DNA of 42,054 nt from Bryobacterales bacterium (GTDB taxonomy: Bacteria > Acidobacteriota > Terriglobia > Bryobacterales > Bryobacteraceae). Positions within the stretch are counted from its first letter, which is position 1. Every line of letters starts with the position of its first letter. Position numbers and translations under genes: made by a program. Shown piece after piece: positions 1 to 8,471 of the stretch. The DNA is taken from positions 1 to 42,054 of the forward strand of contig JADZAF010000022.1 in the NCBI GenBank assembly GCA_020852755.1. Direction: 5' to 3'. Below the pieces are notes generated by a model. It did no database searches, had not been told where the DNA came from, and saw nothing but the letters and a program-made list of their open reading frames with translations.

Positions 1-2
1 AC

Positions 3-1217
3 CTGTGGGCCAAGGCCATCGTTCTGGAAAAGGACGGCGCCACGGCGGCGCTGGTGGTCTGCGACGTCTCCGGGCTTCCGCGCGCGGTCGTCGAGCAGGC
101 CCGCCAGTTGATCGCGCGGGAATCGGGAATCGAAGCCTCGCACGTGATGATCAGCGCCACTCACAGCCACACCGGACCGGTGATCCTGAGCGGCGGCTCG
201 CGCTACAACCTGGAAGGCGAGATGCTCCGCATTGCCACCGAATACATGGCCGCGCTGCCCGGCAGGATCGCTGAAAGCGTGCGGCTGGCGAATGCGGCGC
301 TGAAGCCCGCCAGGGTCTCGGCCGGCCTGGGCGCCGAGCCCTCGCTGACTTTCAACCGGCGTTTCCACATGAAGGACGGTACGGTAGGCTGGAACCCCGG
401 CAAGCTGAATCCGAACATTGTGCGCCCCGCCGGGCCCATCGACCCTCAAGTGCCCGTGGTTTACTTCGAACAGCCGGACGGCTCGCCCCTGGCGGCCTAC
501 GTGAACTACGCCCTGCACCTGGACACGGTCGGCGGGCTGCAGTATTCGGCCGACTATCCCTACACCCTGGGGAAAGTGCTCCACGAAGCCCGTCCCGGAC
601 TGCTCACCGTATTCAGCATCGGTTGCGCGGGCAATCTGAACCACATCGACGTGCACTGGCGGGACAGGCAGAAGGGCCACAACGAGGCCGCCCGCATCGG
701 CGCCGTCCTGGCGGCGGAGGTGCTGAAGACCATGAAGCGTTTGGAACCGCTGGAGGGCGGCAGCGTCCGGGCGGGCAGCGAGATGCTCAACTTGCCCTTG
801 CCGGAAGTGACCGCCGCCGACCTGGAATGGGCCCGCAAAATCACGCCCACGTTCGGGACGAAGAACGCCGCGCCGTTCATGGACCTGGTGCGCGCTTTCA
901 AGATCAGCGACGTCGTCGAGCGCAGCGGGAAGCCGCTGGAAGCCGAGGTGCAAGTGATTGCGTTGGGCCGCGACGTGGCTTGGGTCGGATTGCCCGGCGA
1001 GATCTTCACCGAACTCGGCATGGCCATCAAGATGGCCTCGCCCTTTCGCTACACGGTTGTGGCGGAACTGGCCAACGGATCGGTGGGCTACGTGCCGGAC
1101 CGCAAGGCCTACCCGGAGGGCGCCTATGAGGCCGTCAGCGCGCGCTGCGCGGCCGGGTCCGGCGAGATGCTGGTGGAGGCGGCGGTGCGCCTGCTGCTGC
1201 GGGCGCACCGCCGGTAG
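3..1217 (+). CDS. Neutral/alkaline ceramidase-like protein, 5' truncated
   Basis: The frame is open from the window edge (first whole codon at base 3) to a TAG at 1217, so the true start lies upstream; the GTG at 54 is internal. The visible 404 residues resemble the N-terminal catalytic domain of neutral/alkaline non-lysosomal ceramidases: the motif ATHSHTGP near base 160 matches the conserved THTHSGP-type zinc-binding signature, followed by the NYALHLDTVGG and GCAGNLNHID segments. Such enzymes hydrolyse N-acyl amide bonds in ceramides at the cell surface or outside the cell. In acidobacteria, single-domain relatives are common in exported catabolic clusters and their real substrates are unknown. 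It is convergent with the creatininase-family gene, with only 3 bp between stop codons. The family assignment is good; the substrate is inference. Confidence 0.8.
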   Translation: MWAKAIVLEKDGATAALVVCDVSGLPRAVVEQARQLIARESGIEASHVMISATHSHTGPVILSGGSRYNLEGEMLRIATEYMAALPGRIAESVRLANAALKPARVSAGLGAEPSLTFNRRFHMKDGTVGWNPGKLNPNIVRPAGPIDPQVPVVYFEQPDGSPLAAYVNYALHLDTVGGLQYSADYPYTLGKVLHEARPGLLTVFSIGCAGNLNHIDVHWRDRQKGHNEAARIGAVLAAEVLKTMKRLEPLEGGSVRAGSEMLNLPLPEVTAADLEWARKITPTFGTKNAAPFMDLVRAFKISDVVERSGKPLEAEVQVIALGRDVAWVGLPGEIFTELGMAIKMASPFRYTVVAELANGSVGYVPDRKAYPEGAYEAVSARCAAGSGEMLVEAAVRLLLRAHRR

Positions 1218-1220
1218 CGT

Positions 1221-2063
1221 TCAGGCGGAGATCATCTGCTGGAGGCGGTTGGCCACCCAGTCCACCGCGATGCCGATCATGGCCTCGCCCTTGGCCGTCG
1301 ACGCCATGCGCGCTTCCTTGGCGAACTTCTCGTCCTGCTCGGCGGAAGCCCGGGTCTTGATGCCGAACCGGCCCTTGTCTCTCTCGTAATCGACTTTTTC
1401 CCAGTGAACCCGCTCCGGGAATGCCGCCAGGGCGAAAGAAGTCTCGAATTCCGCGGCGTGCCCAGGCGCCGTGTTGCTGTCCATGTACTTGCGGATGATC
1501 TCCGGCGTGTAGGCATCCCAGTAGGAATTGAACTGGACGTCGATGCCCAGCTTGGCGCGGAAATCGGGGAGAGCTTCCTTCAGCGGGGCGATGTTCCCGC
1601 CGTGGCCGTTGAGGATCAGGACTCTCTGCACGCCGTGTCGTTTCAGACTCTCGGCCACGTCGAAGACCACGTTCTGAAAGGTTTCCTTGCGCAGGCTGAG
1701 GGTTCCCTTGCGATCCATCCAGTGCTCGGAGACTCCGATGGAGACCGGGGTGGCCACCAGCACCTGCGGAAAAAGCCGAAGGGCCGCCTGCTCGGCCACC
1801 AGGGTGACGCTGGCCGTGTCGTGGATCATGGCCAGGTGCTCGTTGTGCTGCTCGGTGGACGCGGTCGGGATGATGACCGCCTTCAAGGTGCCGCCCTCCA
1901 GGCTCTCCCGGAACTCCTTGCGCGTGTTCTCCCAAAGCCTGACCTTGCGCAGATCGATGTAACCCCGGTCGGTGCGGACAATCCCGGCTTGGGAGGGCAA
2001 GGCGGCCAGAGGAGCGGCTGCCAGGGAGCGTAATGATGCGCGTCGAGATATGCGGGCTTCCAT
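1221..2063 (-). CDS. Creatininase-family amidohydrolase, probably exported
   Basis: This 280-residue protein begins with a twin-arginine-like leader (SRRASLRSLAAAPLAALPSQAG, residues about 6-27), suggesting export, which is unusual since classical creatininases are cytoplasmic. Creatininase-fold metal ligands are recognisable: E71, H73 and D82 in STEQHNEHLAMIHD, H154 in the NGHGGN motif, and H202/E205 in GHAAEFETS. The family opens cyclic or linear amide bonds with a two-metal centre; members include creatininase, formamide hydrolases and MftE-like peptidases. The ATG at 2063 is 41 bp from the start of the divergent gene at 2104, so both probably use the same short promoter region. Length is normal for the family. 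The substrate cannot be read from the sequence. Confidence 0.85.
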   Translation of the reverse strand: MEARISRRASLRSLAAAPLAALPSQAGIVRTDRGYIDLRKVRLWENTRKEFRESLEGGTLKAVIIPTASTEQHNEHLAMIHDTASVTLVAEQAALRLFPQVLVATPVSIGVSEHWMDRKGTLSLRKETFQNVVFDVAESLKRHGVQRVLILNGHGGNIAPLKEALPDFRAKLGIDVQFNSYWDAYTPEIIRKYMDSNTAPGHAAEFETSFALAAFPERVHWEKVDYERDKGRFGIKTRASAEQDEKFAKEARMASTAKGEAMIGIAVDWVANRLQQMISA

Positions 2064-2073
2064 ATGTAACTCA

Positions 2074-2082
2074 TGCTATCAT
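2074..2082 (+). promoter_or_regulatory. Candidate extended -10 promoter for the 2104 gene
   Basis: TGCTATCAT is an extended -10 element (TGn plus TATCAT) 21 bp upstream of the ATG at 2104, in the 40-bp gap between two divergent genes. No convincing -35 is seen. The transcript would have a leader of about 15 nt. Confidence 0.35.
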
Positions 2083-2103
2083 CGCCTGGGAATCGTGGCA
2101 CCT

Positions 2104-3558
2104 ATGAGAAAACCACTGCTCGCGCTGTGCTCTCTGCTCGCGCCTCTGCTGGGCGCGGCCATCGATCCTCAACGGGACCTGCTGGTCCGCTGGCCGGACC
2201 CCGGCGCGGCCGCGCTTTCCCGGCTGAAGGAACTCGGGGTCCGGGCGGTGTTCGTGCCGTTTCCCGGAAAGGATCCGGCGGCGGCGGCGCGCGCCTGCCG
2301 CGAAGCCGGAGTCGAGGCCGTGGCGGAGATCGAATCGGCCGCGCAGGCTGCGGAGCTGGTGCGGCGCGCGCGGGAGGCGGGTTTTTCCGGCGTGATGTAC
2401 CCCGCTTTCGGGGAGGAGGCGGCGCTGCGGTCCTTTGTGTCCAGCCAGGCCGGCCTGACCCAGTTCGTACTGCTGGATGCCAAACAGGCGGCCTGGAATG
2501 TCGCGCCCGCCTATGCGGTTCTGCGGGCCGGGCTGTGGCCGGGTGTCCAGCCCAATGACCCGTCGGCAGCCTCCGCCACGGGGTCGGCCTGGATCGACGC
2601 CAATTCGTACCTGGTGGCCTACCTGCGGGGCCTGTATTCCCACCGGCCGGCCATCCTGGGGTACCGGGCGGACGGCGACGCGGGCGTATCGCCAAGCCGC
2701 CGCCTGCCGTTCCATACCGTGGAGCTCGGCCTGATTGAAACCGCCGCCGCCGGCGGCAACGTGGTCCTCACGATCCCGGCCGATTACCGCGGCGCGCTGT
2801 TGCAGGGAGACGGCCGCGCGGAGCGAGCCTGGCGGGCGCTGGCAAACACGGCCGCCTTTCTTGGAGCGAGGCGCGCGGTCTTCGAGCAGCCGCCGGCTTC
2901 CCGAGTTGCCCTGGCGGCCGACAACCTGGAGGAGCATGGCGAGCTCCTCAACATGATGTACCGCCGGGGCACCGGTCCCGCGGTATTTCCACCCGCCAGG
3001 CTTCCGGCGTTTCGTCCCGACGGCTACCGCATCCTGGTGGCCGCGGCATTGCATCCCTCGCCCGAGGCCCGCAAGGCCGCCCTGGCTTTCGCCTCCGCCG
3101 GAGGGCAGTTGGTCGTCGCCCCGCTGGAGGACAGGCAGAAAGCCTGGTGGATCGCGAGCGGCGCCCGCAAAACCAAGAGCGAAGAGGAGTGCGACCTTTA
3201 TACCTTGGGGAAGGGAACCATCCTGGCGTACCGGGCGCCGGTGGCGGACCCCGCCGAGTTCGCCCTCGACATTCTCGATGCCCAAGGCTGGCGCACCCGC
3301 GATGTGCGCGTGATCGGAGCGGACCCTGTGGTAGCCATGTCCCACCGGGCGGGCCCGGGCAAGTTGTCGGTCGAGATGATCAATTACAGCACCCGTCCGG
3401 TCGAGCATTTCCTCCTGCGCGTCGAAGGCGCTTACCGGAAGGCCGTGTTCAGCGCGCCCGGTGAGCAGGATGTGCCGCTGCAGATCATCCGCCAGGGCTC
3501 GGGCACCGAGGTCGAAATCGCCCTGGTCGAGCGCCTGGGCGTAGTGCTGTTTGAATAA
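2104..3558 (+). CDS. Exported protein of unknown function, TIM-barrel-like N-terminal half
   Basis: This is a 484-residue protein. I chose the ATG at 2104 because it directly precedes a clear signal peptide (MRKPLLALCSLLAPLLGA, residues 1-18); an in-frame start at 1972 would put about 44 improbable residues ahead of it and run into the divergent gene. The N-terminal half alternates short strands and helices (for example LKELGVRAVFVPFPG, then AREAGFSGVMYPAFG), resembling the first strands of a glycosidase-type barrel, but I see no diagnostic catalytic pair. The C-terminal part looks like a ThuA- or glycosidase-associated beta domain, which is a guess from texture only. It leads a same-strand run (2104-5942) with DUF362, RidA and CBM9-like genes, spaced 17 bp from the next start. 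I do not recognise a named family. Confidence 0.8.
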   Translation: MRKPLLALCSLLAPLLGAAIDPQRDLLVRWPDPGAAALSRLKELGVRAVFVPFPGKDPAAAARACREAGVEAVAEIESAAQAAELVRRAREAGFSGVMYPAFGEEAALRSFVSSQAGLTQFVLLDAKQAAWNVAPAYAVLRAGLWPGVQPNDPSAASATGSAWIDANSYLVAYLRGLYSHRPAILGYRADGDAGVSPSRRLPFHTVELGLIETAAAGGNVVLTIPADYRGALLQGDGRAERAWRALANTAAFLGARRAVFEQPPASRVALAADNLEEHGELLNMMYRRGTGPAVFPPARLPAFRPDGYRILVAAALHPSPEARKAALAFASAGGQLVVAPLEDRQKAWWIASGARKTKSEEECDLYTLGKGTILAYRAPVADPAEFALDILDAQGWRTRDVRVIGADPVVAMSHRAGPGKLSVEMINYSTRPVEHFLLRVEGAYRKAVFSAPGEQDVPLQIIRQGSGTEVEIALVERLGVVLFE

Positions 3559-3575
3559 CTGCCGGAGATCGAGCC

Positions 3576-4829
3576 ATGACACTCAGCAGAAGAGAATTTC
3601 TGGGAGCGGCCGCCGCCGCGGCTGCCAACGCCAACGCCGCCGCCTATTTCGGCGTGCACCCTTTCATCGAGGCCAATCCCAAGGCGGTCTTCATCCACCG
3701 CACCAACGTGCCTCACAAGATGGCCGCGGAAGCCATCCGGACGACGGCCCTGAAGCTGGCGCGGGAGATCCTGGTGCCGATGGACCGCCCCGGCGTGCCG
3801 GTCGGACACAAGATCGTGCTGAAGCCCAATGTCGTCAGCGTGCGCGCCAGCGACCGGCCGGACGTGGAGAACTGGGGCGCCGGCACCGATCCGCACTTCT
3901 ACGAGGCCTTTGTCACCCGCCTGGAGGAACTGGGTGCGAAGAAGTTCTATTTCATCGAAGCCAACATACGGAACCGCTGGAACTACCGCGGATTCGTGGA
4001 CATCAACGAGCGGCACGGAATCTGGATGAATGATCCCGAGCAGAGGGTGCGCAACTTCAAGCTGGGCCGCAACATGACCTGGACCAAGGTGCCCGATGCC
4101 GTGGTCTACAGCCGCATCCCGCACTATGCGCCGGTCAACGAGCCGGACACCTGGCTGCTGAACATCGCCAAGTGGAAAGCTCACGGCATGTGCCTGACCC
4201 AGTCGGTGAAGAACGAGCAGGGGCTGGTGGTCTACCCCTACGTCAGGTTCTGTTCGGGCTGGCCGATGGTGACCGGCGTGCCGGACTACATGAAACCGGA
4301 CATCGTGCCCGACGTCGAGGCCCGCGTCAACCGCTACTTCGAGAATCACCTGCGCATGGGCTACTCGCGCTACTTGAAGGCCGACAGGAAGTTGAGCATC
4401 GGGCCGATTTCGCAGGAAATCTGGGCGCACAAGACCTGCGACAACCAGAGCGTGCTGAAGACCGGCCTCGCCATGATCGAGGGCATCTGCGCGCGAGACG
4501 GCGACGGCTTCTACGTGGGCGACGACTTCATGGCCAACACCGTGATGTTCTCCAAGGACAAGTTCCGCCTGGACGTGATCGGACTCTACCTGGGCGGGCA
4601 TGAGCCGGGCAACGTGCATGTGTATCGCATCGCCAAGGAACGCGGGCTGAGCGACACCTTCAATCCCTGGGAGATTCCGGTCTACGAGTGGAAGGACGGC
4701 CGCGCCACCCCGCGCAAGCTCACCGATTTTCCGCGCGTGGCCATCAAGACTTACTATCTGCAGGCCGAAGGCGAGCCGAAATTCCACATGGTCAACGAGC
4801 CCTTCGATTACGACAAGTACAAACTGTGA
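3576..4829 (+). CDS. DUF362 domain protein, Tat-exported
   Basis: The product has 417 residues and starts with a textbook twin-arginine leader (SRREFLGAAAAAAA, residues 4-17), so it is probably folded before export. The KPNVV motif near residue 88, and the later NIAKWKAHGMCLTQSVKN segment, match the DUF362 core, where a Lys-x-His-Gly and a conserved Ser-Val-Lys-Asn recur. No CxxCxxC ferredoxin motif is present, unlike the iron-sulfur DUF362 subgroup. DUF362 function is not established; genes of this type in acidobacteria and planctomycetes often lie in sugar-catabolic neighbourhoods. The start at 3576 follows the upstream stop by 17 bp, and the stop is 7 bp before the RidA gene, so these are probably co-transcribed. 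Confidence 0.85.
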   Translation: MTLSRREFLGAAAAAAANANAAAYFGVHPFIEANPKAVFIHRTNVPHKMAAEAIRTTALKLAREILVPMDRPGVPVGHKIVLKPNVVSVRASDRPDVENWGAGTDPHFYEAFVTRLEELGAKKFYFIEANIRNRWNYRGFVDINERHGIWMNDPEQRVRNFKLGRNMTWTKVPDAVVYSRIPHYAPVNEPDTWLLNIAKWKAHGMCLTQSVKNEQGLVVYPYVRFCSGWPMVTGVPDYMKPDIVPDVEARVNRYFENHLRMGYSRYLKADRKLSIGPISQEIWAHKTCDNQSVLKTGLAMIEGICARDGDGFYVGDDFMANTVMFSKDKFRLDVIGLYLGGHEPGNVHVYRIAKERGLSDTFNPWEIPVYEWKDGRATPRKLTDFPRVAIKTYYLQAEGEPKFHMVNEPFDYDKYKL

Positions 4830-4836
4830 CACAGCC

Positions 4837-5277
4837 ATGAAGAAATCACGACGAAACCTGCTGGGCGCGGCCCTCGGCGCCGCCGCCATGACGCCTGCCG
4901 CTTCCGCCCAGGCGCCCGAGAAGAAGGTGTACTTCCGCGGCCCCAGGCCCACCACCACGCCCCTGTTCCCCAGCGCCGCGATTCTCGGGAACATGGTGTA
5001 CGTGTCGGGCCACGGGGTCAACGACGTTGCCGGGGCCAAAGCCCAGACCGCCAAGGTGCTCGACGAGATCGAGCAGATCCTTCAGGGGGTAGGCTCCTCG
5101 ATGCGCAAGGTGCTCAAGTGCACCGTCTTCCTGAGCGACATCCGCGACTTTCCGGAAATGAACGAAGCCTACCGCGGCCGCTTCGGACCGGAGCCTCCGG
5201 CGCGCACCACGGTGGAGGTCGCAAACATTCCCCTCAAAGACTGCCTGGTGGAGATCGAATGTATCGCCTACATCTGA
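4837..5277 (+). CDS. RidA/YjgF family protein with an export signal
   Basis: This 146-residue protein carries an N-terminal leader with a twin-arginine-like motif and Ala-rich core (KKSRRNLLGAALGAAAM, residues 2-18, then an ASAQA cleavage-like site), followed by a complete RidA domain. The conserved Arg and Glu of the enamine/imine deaminase pocket appear in ARTTVEV and CLVEIECIA near the C-terminus, and VYVSGHG and KVLKCTVFLSDIRDF match the family core. Cytoplasmic RidA hydrolyses reactive 2-aminoacrylate-type imines; an exported copy presumably acts on something else, or binds a small ligand, in the periplasm. The last 19 bp overlap the start of the CBM9-like gene, implying translational coupling. 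Family assignment is secure; role is not. Confidence 0.9.
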   Translation: MKKSRRNLLGAALGAAAMTPAASAQAPEKKVYFRGPRPTTTPLFPSAAILGNMVYVSGHGVNDVAGAKAQTAKVLDEIEQILQGVGSSMRKVLKCTVFLSDIRDFPEMNEAYRGRFGPEPPARTTVEVANIPLKDCLVEIECIAYI

Positions 5278-5942
5278 TCTGGATACTGGCAGCCTCGCTC
5301 ACGGCCGCCGGAGGCGAGGCTTTCAGCGGGCGCGCCCGGGCGGACCACCAGCCGGACGCCGACCCGCAGTCGCAGTGGTGGCGCGGGGCTCCGCTGGTCG
5401 GCTTCGAGCACGGGCGCAACGGGGAGCCGGTGCCGGGATATCGCACCGAGGTGCGCTCCCGCTGGACGGAGCAGAATCTCTACTTCCTGTTCACCTGCCC
5501 GTATGAGCAACTGTACCTGAAGCCCGGCGAACCGGGCGCCGGCGAGACCAACAAACTGTGGGAGTGGGACGTCGCCGAGGTCTTCATCGGGTCGAATTTC
5601 GAGAACATCCGCCAGTACCGGGAATTCGAGGTGTCGCCGCGCGGGGAGTGGATCGACCTGGATATTGAACTGGATCCCGGCGGCAAGCACAGGATCGACT
5701 GGCAGTGGAACTCCGGCTTCCAGGTGAAGACCCGCATCGACGAGGGACGGCGGGTATGGTACGTGGAGATGCGCATACCCTTCGCCAGCCTGGCTCCCTG
5801 GAAGCCGCAGGCGGGCCGCGCCTTCCGCGCCAATTTCTATCGCATTCAGGGCAACAACCCGCGCCGCTTCCTCGCCTGGCAGCCGGTGCATCAAGGCTGG
5901 TTCCACAAACCGGAGGCTTTCGGGCGCCTGGTGCTGAAATAA
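5259..5942 (+). CDS. Exported carbohydrate-binding family 9-like protein
   Basis: The ATG at 5259, inside the end of the RidA gene, opens with a signal peptide (MYRLHLIWILAASLTAAGGEA); the in-frame upstream extension to 5118 has no leader and lies wholly inside RidA, so I rejected it. The 227-residue product has the signature of CBM9-like/DOMON-type beta sandwiches: an early WWRGAPL segment, TEVRSRWTEQNLYFLFTCPY, LWEWDVAEVFIG and a terminal GWFHKPEAFGRLVLK. Such domains bind reducing ends of sugars, or sometimes haem. It ends the 2104-5942 run and is convergent with the RtcB-like gene, with a 3-bp gap. Binding specificity is not readable from sequence. Confidence 0.85.
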   Translation: MYRLHLIWILAASLTAAGGEAFSGRARADHQPDADPQSQWWRGAPLVGFEHGRNGEPVPGYRTEVRSRWTEQNLYFLFTCPYEQLYLKPGEPGAGETNKLWEWDVAEVFIGSNFENIRQYREFEVSPRGEWIDLDIELDPGGKHRIDWQWNSGFQVKTRIDEGRRVWYVEMRIPFASLAPWKPQAGRAFRANFYRIQGNNPRRFLAWQPVHQGWFHKPEAFGRLVLK

Positions 5943-5945
5943 CTG

Positions 5946-7826
5946 TCACTCGCCTGCTCCGCCCGGCAGGAGCACAGCCAGCGGCTCGATCTGTCCCAGG
6001 ATCTGCAAAAGGTCGTATTCCACAAGCTGCCGTTTCAGCCGATCGGCATCCTGGGCATAGAGCCTCGTCCGCGCCGGCTGGAGCGGCCCCGAACTGCACT
6101 CTACGACCACCTCCGGCGAGCGCGCCGCCGGCGCTGCTTCCGGTGGCAAAACCTGGCCGCTACCCTGCGGGACGCATGACAGGACGCGATCGGCTCCTTT
6201 GCCCGGAATCCCGATCAGAATTGGCTTGTCCTTGGCCAGCGGTACCGCGGCGAATTTGCCCGTCGCCAGGCATCCCCGGGTATGCAGAAGCCGGCTCTCC
6301 CCGAGGCGATGCAAACTGTTGTGTTCCTGGTAGAAGCAGGCTTGGGGGGGACGCCGTCCGCTGAAAAGGTTGGTCAGCAGAGCGGTGTGCAGGCGTTCGT
6401 GGTTTTCCTCGCTCCAGCGTCGAAGGTAACCCAACGCTTCGCGATAGTCGCCGAATCTCTCGCCCGACTGCCGCATAAATGCACCCCACGCCGGAATATC
6501 GCGGGCGAAGCGCGCTGTTTCCTGCCGTGCAACGTCCGCGGCGCGCTGGTAGAACGCTTCTCCGAGCTTCCCGGTTCCGCAATGAGTCACCAGCGCATAC
6601 AGCGGAGGCGCCGGACATCCGAGCGCCGGGAGCAACAGGAGACGGTCCAGCTCTTCATCATGTTGCCGCAGGTGGCCCAGGTAGGTGAAGTGATGGCGCG
6701 CGCCGCAGGTCGCCATCTGGGATAGCGCCAGATCGTAAAGCCCGCAGAGGAAGAAGTTCGTGCGGAAAACGGTCTCTTTCGCCTCCTCAAGCACCGGGGC
6801 TATGGTGAAGTTCGCCTGCCGTTCCATCGGCGGGTCCGTACGCCCGTAATGGTGAGTGCTCCGCAGGATGGCAAGCATCCGCTCGATATCGGTTCCCCCG
6901 GGGGGCGAGAACAAAGTCAGCCGGATGGAACAACTCACATCCGGCGCATGCAGGGCGGGAAGTGCCACGTCTCTGGTTTCCACTGCCGTTCCCTTGAGCA
7001 AACCGTTCTCGTCCACGGAAACCGTAGGCAGCAGGGCAACCCGGCTGATAAAGGGATGGCGCAGGTATTCGGCTGCAACCGCCAGACAGCGAGACAAATG
7101 CTCGTGTTCGGTGCGCGTCTCGGGGAAGAAGGCCGTTAATATGTCTCCGCGCGGCGCCTCGGGCGGGCTGACGCTCGGGGGCGGTTGAGGGTGTGGTGCG
7201 GGTTCCTCCGGCGCACGGACCAGAATTCTCTGAAGCCGGGCCGGGTCGCGTTTCAAATCCCTCAGTTCCCGGCTTATTGCTTTCTTTTCGAGGCCCAATT
7301 CCTCACAGGTGTCAAGAAGCTGCTCTTCCGTGCAGGACCACTCCGTGATGATCTGCGGTTCCTCCAGCCAGTCGCCGGAGGAAGGCTCCCCGCAATAGTG
7401 CAGGTTCCATCGGGCGCCACCGTCCCAGGAGATGGAGCCCCAAAGCTCCCACACCATCATGGAGCCGTACACGGTCCAGGCATCCAGGAGGCACCCGGGC
7501 AACAGGTCCGAGACCCGGTTCCAATAGACCTGCCGAGGGGAGGGCAGGTTCAGCGGAGCTTGCTCCAGCGAAGGGTCCGGAACGTCGATGCAGCGATCCA
7601 TCAGTTCGCCGTACAGTCCCCGGGCGTCGAACTCGCCGACGCACGAAATCTCGGCGACTTGCCGGTTTCCCTGTTCCTGTTTGTTCGCTTGATAGAGTTT
7701 CCAGCGATCGCTGGAGACGCGCTCGACCGAGTAGACTTCGTCCGAGAGCTGGGGATTCTGGCCGCTGAGCAGGGTGCCTGGCAGGGCTTTCCGGACGGAT
7801 CGCCAAGCCGTCTTGCGAGTACTCAC
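5946..7826 (-). CDS. Divergent RtcB-like protein lacking the nucleotidyl histidine
   Basis: This 626-residue protein has three parts: a Trp-rich N-terminal domain (1-200) I cannot place, a Pro-rich linker (205-226), and a C-terminal 400 residues that follow the RtcB RNA-ligase fold. The RtcB metal ligands line up: D296 and C299 in PDVSC (DIGC in RtcB), H379 in RHHF (GNHF), H415 in THCGTG, and H502 in EHNS. The GxxGAxxxL segment near 541-549 precedes PQGSGQ (553-558) where RtcB has HGAGR: the His that carries GMP is Gln554 (codon at 6165-6167), 72 residues from the C-terminus, like the 71 in E. coli RtcB. The terminal Lys-Gly is also missing. Classical 3'-phosphate ligation through a GMP-histidine looks impossible; metal-dependent phosphodiesterase or RNA-binding activity is possible. 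The GTG start at 7826 lies 3 bp after the upstream stop; its ribosome site is weak. Confidence 0.75.
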   Translation of the reverse strand: MSTRKTAWRSVRKALPGTLLSGQNPQLSDEVYSVERVSSDRWKLYQANKQEQGNRQVAEISCVGEFDARGLYGELMDRCIDVPDPSLEQAPLNLPSPRQVYWNRVSDLLPGCLLDAWTVYGSMMVWELWGSISWDGGARWNLHYCGEPSSGDWLEEPQIITEWSCTEEQLLDTCEELGLEKKAISRELRDLKRDPARLQRILVRAPEEPAPHPQPPPSVSPPEAPRGDILTAFFPETRTEHEHLSRCLAVAAEYLRHPFISRVALLPTVSVDENGLLKGTAVETRDVALPALHAPDVSCSIRLTLFSPPGGTDIERMLAILRSTHHYGRTDPPMERQANFTIAPVLEEAKETVFRTNFFLCGLYDLALSQMATCGARHHFTYLGHLRQHDEELDRLLLLPALGCPAPPLYALVTHCGTGKLGEAFYQRAADVARQETARFARDIPAWGAFMRQSGERFGDYREALGYLRRWSEENHERLHTALLTNLFSGRRPPQACFYQEHNSLHRLGESRLLHTRGCLATGKFAAVPLAKDKPILIGIPGKGADRVLSCVPQGSGQVLPPEAAPAARSPEVVVECSSGPLQPARTRLYAQDADRLKRQLVEYDLLQILGQIEPLAVLLPGGAGE

Positions 7827-7829
7827 CTC

Positions 7830-8462
7830 TTATCGAGGCATTGTATCGCAGTCCCGGCTGCCCACCTCTTGTTCCTGTGGGTGCAAGTCCAGCGGCGGCG
7901 GCGCCACTCCGCAGGTGCCGGGCGCGCCGGGCGTCGCATCCAGGGGCCCGGCGGGGCCGCCCGTGCGCACTTTGGCGCTCATCTCGTGAATCGCGACTTC
8001 CAGCAGCGCGGTGGCATCCAGCTGCTCCGGTGTGGCCGCCTGGTAGTCCCGCCCCAGTGTCCGGCCGGGGAAGTAGCGCCGCGTCATCTGCTCGAAGATG
8101 CAGCTCTTCGAGGAGCGGTCCATAACCTCGCGAGCCGTGCCGAACACCACCACGCTGCGGTAATTCATGGAGTGGTACAGCGCGCTGCGCGAATAGACCA
8201 GGCCGTCCAGCAGGGTCACCGTGATACAGACTTGGCTGCCCGAGGCCAGGTGGCGCAGCGCGCGCGACTCCTGCCCGCCGTGCAGATACAGGCGGTCCGG
8301 CGCGGCCTTGTCGTAGTGGTACGAAAACGGAATGACGTAGGGCTGCCCGTCGATCGCAAAACCAACGTGCGCCACCGTCCCCCGAGCCAGAATCTCAGCC
8401 GCGCGGGATGGTACGGAACGGTCGGCATGCTGCCGGATGGTGGAGCGCTTCGAGAGGGCCAT
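7830..8462 (-). CDS. Pyridoxamine 5'-phosphate oxidase-family (NimA-like) FMN split-barrel protein
   Basis: This 210-residue protein has the split-barrel flavoprotein pattern of the NimA/PPOX-like group: AAEILARGTVAHVGFAIDGQPYVIPFSY near residues 20-48, LYLHGGQESRALRHL (phosphate-binding region, about 58-72), then VCITVTLLDGLVYSRSA and NYRSVVVFGTAREV. Relatives bind FMN or haem and reduce small molecules; some give nitroimidazole resistance. The last 30 residues are Pro/Gly-rich and probably unstructured. It starts 9 bp after the ADOP permease stop, with GGAGGG almost touching the ATG, and ends 3 bp before the RtcB-like gene, so the three are likely one transcript. The flavin assignment follows the family; the substrate is unknown. 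Confidence 0.85.
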   Translation of the reverse strand: MALSKRSTIRQHADRSVPSRAAEILARGTVAHVGFAIDGQPYVIPFSYHYDKAAPDRLYLHGGQESRALRHLASGSQVCITVTLLDGLVYSRSALYHSMNYRSVVVFGTAREVMDRSSKSCIFEQMTRRYFPGRTLGRDYQAATPEQLDATALLEVAIHEMSAKVRTGGPAGPLDATPGAPGTCGVAPPPLDLHPQEQEVGSRDCDTMPR

Positions 8463-8471
8463 CCCTCCAGT

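Noticed and set aside
3432..5054. 540-codon minus-strand frame opposite DUF362 and RidA
   Set aside because: No recognisable domain, and the opposite strand has clear protein families with leaders and overlaps.
5946..7826. Annotation as a functional RtcB tRNA ligase
   Set aside because: The nucleotidyl His is Gln and the C-terminal Lys is absent.
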